The translations under genes and the position numbers were made by a program. A stretch of 64,000 bases of DNA from Reichenbachiella carrageenanivorans (lineage in GTDB: Bacteria; Bacteroidota; Bacteroidia; Cytophagales; Cyclobacteriaceae): NCBI RefSeq assembly GCF_025639805.1, contig NZ_CP106735.1, positions 62,001 through 126,000 on the forward strand. Direction: 5' to 3'. Below, in pieces: positions 51,196-59,408 of this stretch (positions are counted from its first letter, which is position 1; every line of letters starts with the position of its first letter). The notes beneath the pieces are model-generated. The model made no database searches. It saw only the letters and a program-made list of their open reading frames with translations, and was not told the DNA's origin.

Positions 51196-52008
51196 ATGAA
51201 AAATATTCTAAATATCCTAAGTATTGTATTGCTAGCCGCTACAATGGTTGCCTGCAGTTCTGGTAAGAAATCTGAAGAAGCTGATAAGGCCACTTTGGAA
51301 AATGTAAAAGAAAAAGTAGAAAAAGAGTTTGAATACCCTATCCCTACTTCATTTGAAGTAACTGAATTACTACAAGATGCAGGTGCAGCCTTCGTTTGGA
51401 ACATCACCAATCCTGTAGAAAATGTAGACAAGTACGAAACGCAAAGAGACAAAGCCTTGAATTTAGGGATTTATGGCGCAGACTTGAGTTATGCCTGTAC
51501 CTACAACAGTCAAGAAGAAACCATGGAAATGCTAAAAGCTTCAAAAACATTGATAGATGGTTTGGAGATCCCTGGAGTATTCGATGACGAAATGGTAGCC
51601 AGAGTAGAAAAAAACTTGGATAACAAAGATTCATTGATCTTGATCGTCACGAAGTCTTTCTACAATACCTATACAGAACTAAACAAATCTGGACAAGACA
51701 AGATGTCGTTTTTAGTAGTTGCTGGTAGTTGGATTGAAGGCGTATATATCACTTGTCAGCTGGCCATCTCAAGTGATTACGACCCTAGAATGTTGAACAT
51801 TGTAGCTGAACAAAAAAAATCAGCCAACAAATTGGCCGAATTTGCCACCAAATATGCGGACGATCCAGATATCGAGTCCGTTAGACCTTTGTTGGAATTT
51901 ATGAAAATCATCTATGAAAGCATTGACCCTGCGACTGGGATAACAGAAGGCCAACTAAACGATATTTCAACCAACGTGGAAAGCACTAGGAACGAAATCA
52001 TCGGCTAA
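51196..52008 (+). CDS. Lipoprotein of unknown function
   Basis: A 270-aa lipoprotein with signal peptide ending TMVAC (Cys20) and linker SSGKKSEEADK. The rest is largely helical, with LNLGIYGADLSYACTYN near residue 93 and SFLVVAGSWIEGVYITCQL near 178. It ends with a helix and ITEGQLNDISTNVE. Similar proteins occur across Bacteroidota but no function is recognised; an earlier name is not known to me. It is monocistronic with a strong terminator. Confidence 0.75.
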   Translation: MKNILNILSIVLLAATMVACSSGKKSEEADKATLENVKEKVEKEFEYPIPTSFEVTELLQDAGAAFVWNITNPVENVDKYETQRDKALNLGIYGADLSYACTYNSQEETMEMLKASKTLIDGLEIPGVFDDEMVARVEKNLDNKDSLILIVTKSFYNTYTELNKSGQDKMSFLVVAGSWIEGVYITCQLAISSDYDPRMLNIVAEQKKSANKLAEFATKYADDPDIESVRPLLEFMKIIYESIDPATGITEGQLNDISTNVESTRNEIIG

Positions 52009-52036
52009 GGTAGAATTTCGTAAAAAGGAATTAATT

Positions 52037-52070
52037 AAAAGGCATCCCGATACATGGGGATGCCTTTTTT
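52037..52070 (+). terminator. Terminator of the 270-aa lipoprotein gene
   Basis: AAAAGGCATCCC (52037-52048) pairs with GGGATGCCTTTT (52057-52068), loop of eight bases, continuing into a T-run. Strong intrinsic terminator. Confidence 0.88.
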
Positions 52071-52112
52071 TATATATTTATTTTCTAAACCAAAACGAAA
52101 AGACATACCTCT

Positions 52113-55100
52113 ATGAGTGAATCGATTATCAACGCCCTGATGCGCTTGTTTGCCATTATTGAAAGTGTGAAGGACGAGGTAGTAGATTCAGGTCATATCA
52201 TCGTAGAGCCCTACCTCGAAGCCCAGCTCAACCACGACCTGGCCGAGCAATACCTCAACCTATACCAAGACTATGTAGAGTTTTATCGCAGAGAAGCCTC
52301 TTCTTCTGAAGAAGAGCTAGAAAACGAAACAAAAAACATCATACAAGTCACCAAAATCTGTCAGCAGCTCAACAAAGAACTACTGCAGCATGAGCGAGTG
52401 ATTGTATTTATACAATTGGTAGAGTTGATCAATACCGACAGCAAAGTTTCCGACAAGGAAAACGATTTTATGCAATTGGTGGCGCTCAACTTCAACCTAC
52501 CCAAGCAAGAAATCAACGACATCACTTCCTTTATCCTTGATCCTGAAATTAAGGATTTGTCGAAAGCCAATGGCATGCTGATCGACAACAAAGTGACCGA
52601 ATGGCCTGAGGAGATTGCTTGGATGATGAAGAAAAAGAAGGAGCCTGGCATCACGGATTTTCGTCACATACATGTAGAAAACCTATTCGGTCAGATCAAA
52701 GTGCTCTTTATACAAAGCATCAGTACTTTTGTAATCCAATACGATGGCCCACTAAACCTATACCTTGAAGGAAATAAGATCACCAAAAACAAGACTTATA
52801 TCCTCAAATCTGGGTCGATCATCAAGGGCAGCACCATAGAACCTATCTATGAATCAGAAATTAGTAAGCGTTTTCTACTCGATCTAAAAAAAGTAAACCT
52901 CGTGCTACATAGCGACGAGATGCAGTTCCAATTCAAAAATAGTTCAAACGGCATCCAGCCTTTTAGCTTCTACGAAGAATCTGGACAACTCATAGGCATC
53001 ATGGGAGGTAGCGGTACGGGCAAGTCTACATTGATCAACTTGCTCAATGGCAAGCTAGAACCCTCTGAGGGCAAGATTAAAATCAACGGGCACAGCATCC
53101 CTCGATGTGTGCACGCTGGGGTCATCGGCTATGTGCCACAAGACGACCTTTTGTTTGAAGAACTGACCGTATACCAAAACCTGTACTTCAATGCACGGCT
53201 GTCCTTCAGCGACTTCTCTAAGAAGCGCCTCGACATGGCCATCAACAAAGTACTCGAAGACCTAGACATTGACGAAATTCGAGACCTTGAAGTGGGCAAT
53301 CCTCTCAACAAATTTATCAGTGGGGGACAACGCAAGCGCCTCAACATTGCCCTTGAGCTCCTCCGTGAGCCATCGGTACTCTTCGTAGACGAACCCACCT
53401 CTGGACTATCCTCCATGGACTCTGAGGTAGTTATGAATCTACTCAAAGAGCAAAGCAGAAAAGGCAAATTGGTCATAGCCATCATTCACCAACCGTCGTC
53501 GGCTATTTTCAAACTATTCGACAAGCTCTGGCTGCTCGACAAAGGAGGATATCCTATATACAATGGCAATCCCGTAGACGCAGTGGTGTATTTCAAAACC
53601 ATGAATACACAAGTGAATGCAGCTGAGAGCGAATGCCGGGTATGTGGGAATGTAATTCCCGAACAAATCCTCCACATCATAGAAGCCAAGGAGATCAACG
53701 AAGCAGGTGAAGCCACTAAAAAAAGAAAAATATCACCCGCACAGTGGTACGATAAATACAAGGAAAACATAGAGCCGAAGATCAAAAAGATCAAGTACCA
53801 AACGGCCTTACCACCATCTAACTTCTTGATTCCCAACTTGGCTGAGCAGTCCAATATCTTCTTGCAGCGAATTTTGCTATCCAAAAAAACCAACCTGCAA
53901 TATATCCTTCTCAACTTCTTTGAGCCTCCTCTTCTGGCCTTGATCCTGGGAATATTATCCAAATACTCTGTAGGACAAGAATACATCTTTAGTGAAAACA
54001 AAAACATCCCGGTCTTTCTTTTTATGACCGTGGTCGTGGCCTTATTTTTGGGACTGTCCGTCAGTGCCGAAGAAATATTCAAAGACAAAAAAGTATTGGA
54101 GCGAGAGTCATTTCTAAACTTGAGTAGATTCAGTTATATCAATTCTAAAATTTTCTACCTCTTCGGTCTATCGGCTGTACAAATGTTGTTTTTCGTGTGG
54201 TTTAGCAACTCCCTATTGGAGATTCAAGGGCTCACATTCAACTTTTGGTTGATCTTATTCTCCACCGCTTGTTTTGCCAATATGGTCGGCCTCAACATCT
54301 CTTCTGGTCTCAATTCCATCGTGACCATTTACATTTTGATTCCGCTGATTCTCGTGCCTCAGCTACTACTGGGTGGAGCCATGATCAAGTTTGACGAGCT
54401 CCATCACAATGTAGGAGACAAAAAACATGTCCCCCTGATCGGAGATGCAATGGTATCGAGATGGGCCTACGAAGCACTGGCCGTAGAGCTTTTTAGCAAC
54501 AACAAGTATGAGAAGCATTTTTTCGACTATGACAAGCGCATGAGCGATGCCAGCTATAACTTTGCCTACCTCATTCCTAAAATCCAAACCAAGCTAAAGG
54601 TGGTTTATCTCAACATAAAAGCGAACAACGAGTCGCTAGCTTTGCAGCATGAAATAGCCATTTGCCGCAAGGAATTAGAAAAAATGCAAGCCAAAGACGG
54701 CAATACACAGTTTTATCATCTAAATAATCTGAGCACAGATCAATACGATTCGATTTCGCACTTCCAAACCATGGCTCAACTAAACCTGCTTCGCAAAAAA
54801 TATAAAAACCTAAAAGACGAAGCTGTCGCCGAACGAGAATCTCATTATTATGAACTGGTAGAAAAAATAGGGAAAGACGGCTTGCTTGCTTTGAAAAATG
54901 CAAATCATAACAAAACACTCGAACATCTGCTAACCAATAGAGACGAAATAGAAAAAATCTACGAAGCCGATGATGAATTGATTCAAAAAAAGGACCCCAT
55001 TTATATGACTCCTGATTCCAATTTAGGCAATGCGCATTTTTATGCACCTGTAAAGGTGCTAGGCAATATACATGTAGACACCTTCTATTTCAATATCATC

Positions 55101-55199
55101 ATCATATGGCTGATGACTGCTTTTTTCTACATGACATTATATTACGATATGCTGCGTAAGTTTCTTGCATTCATCACGAATAAATTCACCCAGCACTAA
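52113..55199 (+). CDS. TerB-like domain fused to ABCG-type ABC transporter
   Basis: A 1028-aa multidomain membrane protein. Residues 1-170 form a helical TerB-like (tellurite-resistance-like) module with two acidic stretches. A beta-rich segment at about 190-255 (LYLEGNKITKNKTYILKSGS) may be a degenerate FHA or adapter. The ATPase has Walker A GGSGTGKST (about 297-305), signature ISGGQRKRLNIAL and Walker B VLFVDEPTSGLSS, close to the eukaryotic ABCG/White type. The C-terminal ABC2 membrane domain has about five helices, a long helical loop (about 830-970) and a final helix near 1000. A CRVCGNVIPEQI motif (about 512-523) lies between. The half-transporter would dimerise; cargo unknown. Confidence 0.82.
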   Translation: MSESIINALMRLFAIIESVKDEVVDSGHIIVEPYLEAQLNHDLAEQYLNLYQDYVEFYRREASSSEEELENETKNIIQVTKICQQLNKELLQHERVIVFIQLVELINTDSKVSDKENDFMQLVALNFNLPKQEINDITSFILDPEIKDLSKANGMLIDNKVTEWPEEIAWMMKKKKEPGITDFRHIHVENLFGQIKVLFIQSISTFVIQYDGPLNLYLEGNKITKNKTYILKSGSIIKGSTIEPIYESEISKRFLLDLKKVNLVLHSDEMQFQFKNSSNGIQPFSFYEESGQLIGIMGGSGTGKSTLINLLNGKLEPSEGKIKINGHSIPRCVHAGVIGYVPQDDLLFEELTVYQNLYFNARLSFSDFSKKRLDMAINKVLEDLDIDEIRDLEVGNPLNKFISGGQRKRLNIALELLREPSVLFVDEPTSGLSSMDSEVVMNLLKEQSRKGKLVIAIIHQPSSAIFKLFDKLWLLDKGGYPIYNGNPVDAVVYFKTMNTQVNAAESECRVCGNVIPEQILHIIEAKEINEAGEATKKRKISPAQWYDKYKENIEPKIKKIKYQTALPPSNFLIPNLAEQSNIFLQRILLSKKTNLQYILLNFFEPPLLALILGILSKYSVGQEYIFSENKNIPVFLFMTVVVALFLGLSVSAEEIFKDKKVLERESFLNLSRFSYINSKIFYLFGLSAVQMLFFVWFSNSLLEIQGLTFNFWLILFSTACFANMVGLNISSGLNSIVTIYILIPLILVPQLLLGGAMIKFDELHHNVGDKKHVPLIGDAMVSRWAYEALAVELFSNNKYEKHFFDYDKRMSDASYNFAYLIPKIQTKLKVVYLNIKANNESLALQHEIAICRKELEKMQAKDGNTQFYHLNNLSTDQYDSISHFQTMAQLNLLRKKYKNLKDEAVAERESHYYELVEKIGKDGLLALKNANHNKTLEHLLTNRDEIEKIYEADDELIQKKDPIYMTPDSNLGNAHFYAPVKVLGNIHVDTFYFNIIIIWLMTAFFYMTLYYDMLRKFLAFITNKFTQH

Positions 55200-55203
55200 T
55201 TCA

Positions 55204-55746
55204 TCATTTAGATTTCTTAAAAGCCTTGATAGAGGCATTGAGTTGATAATTGTTGCAGGGGCCGTAGCAGTCCGTGGTCAATTCATAGTAAGGCCGATTT
55301 TTGCTCTCGATGATTAGAAAATCTAAAAAATCCATCTCCTTGGCTAGCTCTGGAGAAATGGTTCCACTCACCACAATAGGTTCTGCATAATCTGGCTCAG
55401 AATAGTACTCTATGGTCTCAGTCTGCACAGTATGAATGAGCTTATTATTGACATCATAAAATTCTATTTCAAATTTAAGCTCGGCGCCCATTTCCTCTCC
55501 TTTCACATACATATCTCCTGTAAGAATATAGCTTCCCGTTTGCTTTACTGCTATTTCGGCATTAGCCATTTCCCAGTCTGTACCTTCTCCTTGTGGAAAA
55601 AGTATATTATTGTTGAACTTAAAGTATTTACAATCCGAAGGGGAACAATGTTCTTTTAGATTGTATCCATTATCGATTTTCTCTGTTTGACACACACCCG
55701 CATGGAGTATGAGCAAACTTGCACATAACGCTATCCATTTTCTCAT
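55204..55746 (-). CDS. Secreted protein of unknown function
   Basis: A 180-aa exported protein with signal peptide (IALCASLLILHAGVC) and mature part starting near Q20. The mature domain is beta-rich, with paired cysteines (EHCSPSDCKYF and TDCYGPCNNY) that probably form disulfides, and strands such as ELKFEIEFYDVNNKLI. It resembles a jelly-roll or lectin-like fold only by strand pattern; no family is recognised. It is convergent with the TerB-ABCG gene with four bases between the stops, and divergent from the Dabb lipoprotein. Confidence 0.72.
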   Translation of the reverse strand: MRKWIALCASLLILHAGVCQTEKIDNGYNLKEHCSPSDCKYFKFNNNILFPQGEGTDWEMANAEIAVKQTGSYILTGDMYVKGEEMGAELKFEIEFYDVNNKLIHTVQTETIEYYSEPDYAEPIVVSGTISPELAKEMDFLDFLIIESKNRPYYELTTDCYGPCNNYQLNASIKAFKKSK

Positions 55747-55930
55747 TTCACATTGCCATTTGGTTGAAATTGAAAATTAAAAAACATCCCTCCCGATAAA
55801 TATGATATTAGGCAGAAGACACCCTGCTTTTCATTCCCGTCCAAAGGCCTTACCTCGATATACTATTTTCAAATCGCAATGACTATCTTACTTAGATTTC
55901 AAAAACCTAGCAAGAACAAAACACTACGCG

Positions 55931-56344
55931 ATGAAAACTACTCCTTATGCTTTGCTCATCCTATGTATGCTATTGGGCTGTGAATCAGTCAAAACCAAAG
56001 ACATGATCAGTGGTCAGTTTGCACACACCGTGCTCATTTGGATGAAAAACCCAAATAGTGAATCCGACAAAAACAAGCTAAAAACAGGGTTAAATCAGCT
56101 TATCGAAGCGTCTGAATACATTCGTTCAGCTCACTTGGGCGTGCCTGCACTTACAGCTAGAGAGGTGGTGGACAATTCCTATTCGTACTGTTTCATTGTC
56201 ACATTTGGGTCCAAAGAAGAGCAAGACAAGTATCAGGTAGAACCAGCTCACAAAAAATTCATGGCAGACTGCGAAAACCTCATGTCCAAAATATTGATCT
56301 ATGACTCTATGAATGTACTGGAGGCTGGAGAAAATTTGAAATAA
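55931..56344 (+). CDS. Lipoprotein with Dabb (stress-responsive A/B barrel) domain
   Basis: A 137-aa lipoprotein; the signal peptide ends MLLGC (Cys17). The mature part is a Dabb-type ferredoxin-like domain: QFAHTVLIWMKNP (first strand with the His), then helix, HLGVPAL, YCFIVTFGSKEEQDKYQ and a final helix PAHKKFMADCENL. Dabb proteins are usually cytoplasmic dimers, so an exported lipidated version is a little unusual. Function is unknown. Its stop is two bases from that of the convergent DUF4421 gene. Confidence 0.8.
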   Translation: MKTTPYALLILCMLLGCESVKTKDMISGQFAHTVLIWMKNPNSESDKNKLKTGLNQLIEASEYIRSAHLGVPALTAREVVDNSYSYCFIVTFGSKEEQDKYQVEPAHKKFMADCENLMSKILIYDSMNVLEAGENLK

Positions 56345-56345
56345 G

Positions 56346-57401
56346 CTATAGCCGATCAGTCAGAACTTTAGGAGCACCAAATCGCATCCCCACAAATACC
56401 TTCGCATTGCTCACTCCTCTGTAGAGATAGTCTTCATTATCGTTTCGCTGTCCATCACCCACAGCCACTGCAGATATACCAGTGAAAAATCGATCTGAAT
56501 TATAACCAATCGCTGCCCGTGTAGCTACGTGCAGTGCAAATTCAGATTGACTATCCGCAGCTTGCCCGTTCAGTTCTGGCCTTTTTTCAATCTCTGGGCC
56601 TCCTCCTACGATAACACTCAACGAGAAAAACACTCGCTTACCTATCACAAAGGTATGCCCATAGCCCATAGCGAGTCCCATTTTGATAAATGCAGTTCCT
56701 CTAAAATCTACTGAGGTATCGAAAAAAAGCTCCGCCTCATCGATAATCAAACTTGAGTCAGCATCCATTCGGTAATAGCTAAAATATGGCCCTGCCAAAA
56801 ACGACCCCGCGCTTTTGATTTGTCGTTCATTGTAATTAAAGGCTGCCCGGTACGAAAAATCGTCATGATTAAAAACATACAACAAACTGACGCCATAAGT
56901 TCTGGTTTTAATATCAGGCCGAATGGGATATATTCCTATATTGTACCCCGCTATATAATCCTGCGGGTTGGACATATAATACCCCTTGTACCGCTGCCAT
57001 ACAAGGTCGATCGCAAATTTTCGAGTGTACATACTCGACTGTATATCGAAGCTTTTCGTTTTTCCATATTGATCATCATCATGATTGACTCCTCGAAAAT
57101 TAAACGCTAAGTCTAACCCAATAAACTTATAAGCAAACCCAAAACCAATATTAAAGTTTTCATTCGGGTGATATTCTAACTCATCCTCAGTCAGGTGGTT
57201 GACATGCGAAAAATCATTTGATTTGACAATCCCATAGAGTTTCAGGACCAACTGATCTGAGTAATCTATCACATAATCCTCATTCAATGGTTTGGTCTCA
57301 AAAAGCTTGTACTTTCTTCCTTTCTCTGGTTCTTCTTGCTCTTGTGCCTGAGCTATCATCGACATCGCCAAAAAAAGAAAGAGGACAAACAATCTAGACA
57401 T
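56346..57401 (-). CDS. Outer-membrane beta-barrel protein, DUF4421 family
   Basis: A 351-aa exported protein. A signal peptide (ending IAQA) is followed by an acidic segment and a conserved DUF4421-like start (DYVIDYSDQLVLKLYG). The rest shows alternating-residue strands with aromatic girdles (NFNIGFGFAYKFIGLDLAFN, NIGIYPIRPD, SYRAAFNYNE, KVFVGMRFGAP), fitting a 10-14-strand outer-membrane barrel. Function unknown. It is separated from the CoA-binding protein by 65 bases, so it may be the tail of the same minus-strand operon. Confidence 0.72.
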   Translation of the reverse strand: MSRLFVLFLFLAMSMIAQAQEQEEPEKGRKYKLFETKPLNEDYVIDYSDQLVLKLYGIVKSNDFSHVNHLTEDELEYHPNENFNIGFGFAYKFIGLDLAFNFRGVNHDDDQYGKTKSFDIQSSMYTRKFAIDLVWQRYKGYYMSNPQDYIAGYNIGIYPIRPDIKTRTYGVSLLYVFNHDDFSYRAAFNYNERQIKSAGSFLAGPYFSYYRMDADSSLIIDEAELFFDTSVDFRGTAFIKMGLAMGYGHTFVIGKRVFFSLSVIVGGGPEIEKRPELNGQAADSQSEFALHVATRAAIGYNSDRFFTGISAVAVGDGQRNDNEDYLYRGVSNAKVFVGMRFGAPKVLTDRL

Positions 57402-57466
57402 GATTTTAAATTTAATACAGATGACTCTCTAAAAATAAAGACGGTCGGCGAACAATCCTAGCATAA

Positions 57467-57844
57467 TCAATACTGACCAGTACCCAGCATGACTAATGTA
57501 CAACCAAAAACAATCTCTATCCCTTCAGATTCAGCGGCTTTCGCCAATGTCATATTTTCGGTACCAGGGTTGAAAATGATACGTTTAGGGTGGAGACTCA
57601 AAACATACTCTTTCCATTCATCCAAACGAGCAGCGCCTATATACAAAGTCACTGTGTGTACATCATCAATGGGAGGTTTGGATTTTAGATCCAAAAAAGG
57701 TTCGCCAAAAAGTATCCCTTTTTTGATACTCACCAGTTTGAAAGGCTGATCATGTTTTTTGAGTTTTTCGGCTGCCAAATAAGCATACCTACTTGGATCT
57801 GAGGTAGCGCCTAGTACTACGGTCAATTTACTTTCTTCAGACAT
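57467..57844 (-). CDS. CoA-binding domain protein
   Basis: A 125-aa Rossmann-type CoA-binding protein (CoA_binding_2). Visible traits are VVLGATSDPSRYAYLAAE at the N-terminus, the PPIDDVHTVTLYIGA segment and the C-terminal GIEIVFGCTLVMLG, with the conserved Cys near residue 116. Proteins of this size bind CoA or regulate acyl-CoA synthetases; no catalytic domain is attached. Its start overlaps the end of the FAD oxidoreductase by eight bases, so the two are coupled. Confidence 0.85.
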   Translation of the reverse strand: MSEESKLTVVLGATSDPSRYAYLAAEKLKKHDQPFKLVSIKKGILFGEPFLDLKSKPPIDDVHTVTLYIGAARLDEWKEYVLSLHPKRIIFNPGTENMTLAKAAESEGIEIVFGCTLVMLGTGQY

Positions 57845-59399
57845 TAATGTATTGTTCTATCAGTTTTTCGGCGATTTTTTCTCCATCTATAGCGGCAGAC
57901 ATAATGCCTCCTGCATAGCCAGCGCCTTCTCCACAAGGAAACAACCGTTTGAGCTGAATATGTTCCCAAGTATCTGATTTTCTGGGCACATGTACTGGCG
58001 ATGATGTACGACTCTCTACACCTACTACCACTGCCTCTGCTGTCACGTAGCCCTTAGATTTTTTTCCAAAGTCTTTAAAACCCAATACCAATCTACGATA
58101 GATATCCTCTGGCAGCACATCCGACAGTTGGGTAGCTACCAAGCCAGGCTGATACGAGCAATCGGGTAAATTCTGCGAAAGCTGATTGCCTATAAAATCT
58201 GACAAGCGCTGAGCCGGTGCTTTTTGCTGACCGCCAGTAGCTACACAGGCTTTCTTTTCTATCTCCGACTGAAACGCCAACGCAGCAAAATTACCATGCT
58301 TATGATATCCCTTCAAATCTTGATTTTCGATGGCCACTACGATGCCTGAGTTGGCAAATTTAGAGTCTCGCCTGGACGGGCTCATACCATTGACTACTAC
58401 CTCACCAGGGGCAGTCGCAGAAGGCACGATAAATCCGCCTGGGCACATACAGAAGGAAAAGACCCCTCTTTGTACATCATTTAGTCGAGTCTGGGTAGTA
58501 AGCGCATAAGGTGCCGCTGGCAAATATTCGCCACGGCTGTCGCAATGATACTGAATGCTGTCGATCAGCGTCTGCGGATGCTCTACCCGAACCCCAAGCG
58601 CAAAAGGCTTAGACTCAATCGTAATCTTTTTCTTTTCTAACAGTTCGAAAATATCTCTAGCCGAATGGCCTGTAGCCAATATCACACCGACTCCTTCGTG
58701 TGTATCTCCATTGGCCAAGACGATGCCTTTGGCTTCACCTTTTTCAATCACAATATCAGTGACTCTACTATTGAAATAGATTTCGCCTCCTCTAGACAAA
58801 ATAGTTTCTCGAATGTCAGCAATTACTTTAGGCAACTTATTTGTTCCGATGTGCGGATGGGTATCTTTCAAAATATCCTCACTGGCACCATGCACCACTA
58901 GCATTTCTAATATTCGTCGAACGTCTCCTCTTTTCTTTGATCGTGTATAAAGCTTTCCATCTGAATAGGTACCTGCTCCCCCTTCCCCAAAACAGTAGTT
59001 GGAATCTGGGTTCACGATGTGCTCTTTGTTGATTTTAGCCAAGTCCCGTCGTCGCTCCTTTACGTCTTTTCCTCGCTCAAAAAGGACGGGCTTAGCACCC
59101 AATTCTAAACAGCGTAAGGCAGCAAATAACCCTGCAGGCCCTGTACCTACGATCAACACCACTGGCCGATTACTCACATTGGTTTCAGGCTTCTGGTATG
59201 ATACTGCCCATGGGTCTCCCTCTCCTTCATACAGCCCTATTTCTACATCTACGGACACCTTGCGTCCACGAGCATCTATCGATCTTTTGAGGAGTTTCCA
59301 CTGAGCTCCACCATGAATCTTGGGTACCATAAACGCCTCCAAGCGTTGCTCATCAAGTGCTATTTCTGGCTTCAGCCTATATTTCAGAATTTTGTTCAT
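57837..59399 (-). CDS. FAD-dependent oxidoreductase (COG2509-like)
   Basis: A 520-aa flavoprotein. The FAD-binding Rossmann motif VLIVGTGPAGLFAALRCLELG lies at about 82-102, preceded by an 80-residue N-terminal domain typical of the group once called uncharacterised FAD-dependent dehydrogenases. NYCFGEGGAGTYSDGKLYTR and GVILATGHSARDIFELL are diagnostic, and the end PCGEGAGYAGGIMSAAIDG is the FAD C-terminal motif. Substrate is unknown. It begins 9 bases after the MORN-repeat gene and overlaps the CoA-binding gene, within the tryptophan dioxygenase operon. Confidence 0.88.
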   Translation of the reverse strand: MNKILKYRLKPEIALDEQRLEAFMVPKIHGGAQWKLLKRSIDARGRKVSVDVEIGLYEGEGDPWAVSYQKPETNVSNRPVVLIVGTGPAGLFAALRCLELGAKPVLFERGKDVKERRRDLAKINKEHIVNPDSNYCFGEGGAGTYSDGKLYTRSKKRGDVRRILEMLVVHGASEDILKDTHPHIGTNKLPKVIADIRETILSRGGEIYFNSRVTDIVIEKGEAKGIVLANGDTHEGVGVILATGHSARDIFELLEKKKITIESKPFALGVRVEHPQTLIDSIQYHCDSRGEYLPAAPYALTTQTRLNDVQRGVFSFCMCPGGFIVPSATAPGEVVVNGMSPSRRDSKFANSGIVVAIENQDLKGYHKHGNFAALAFQSEIEKKACVATGGQQKAPAQRLSDFIGNQLSQNLPDCSYQPGLVATQLSDVLPEDIYRRLVLGFKDFGKKSKGYVTAEAVVVGVESRTSSPVHVPRKSDTWEHIQLKRLFPCGEGAGYAGGIMSAAIDGEKIAEKLIEQYINV

Positions 59400-59408
59400 T
59401 GGCGTTTT

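Noticed and set aside
53486..54088. 200-aa open frame on minus within the TerB-ABCG gene
   Set aside because: Overlaps the ATPase-membrane junction of a clearly coding gene and has no recognisable domain.
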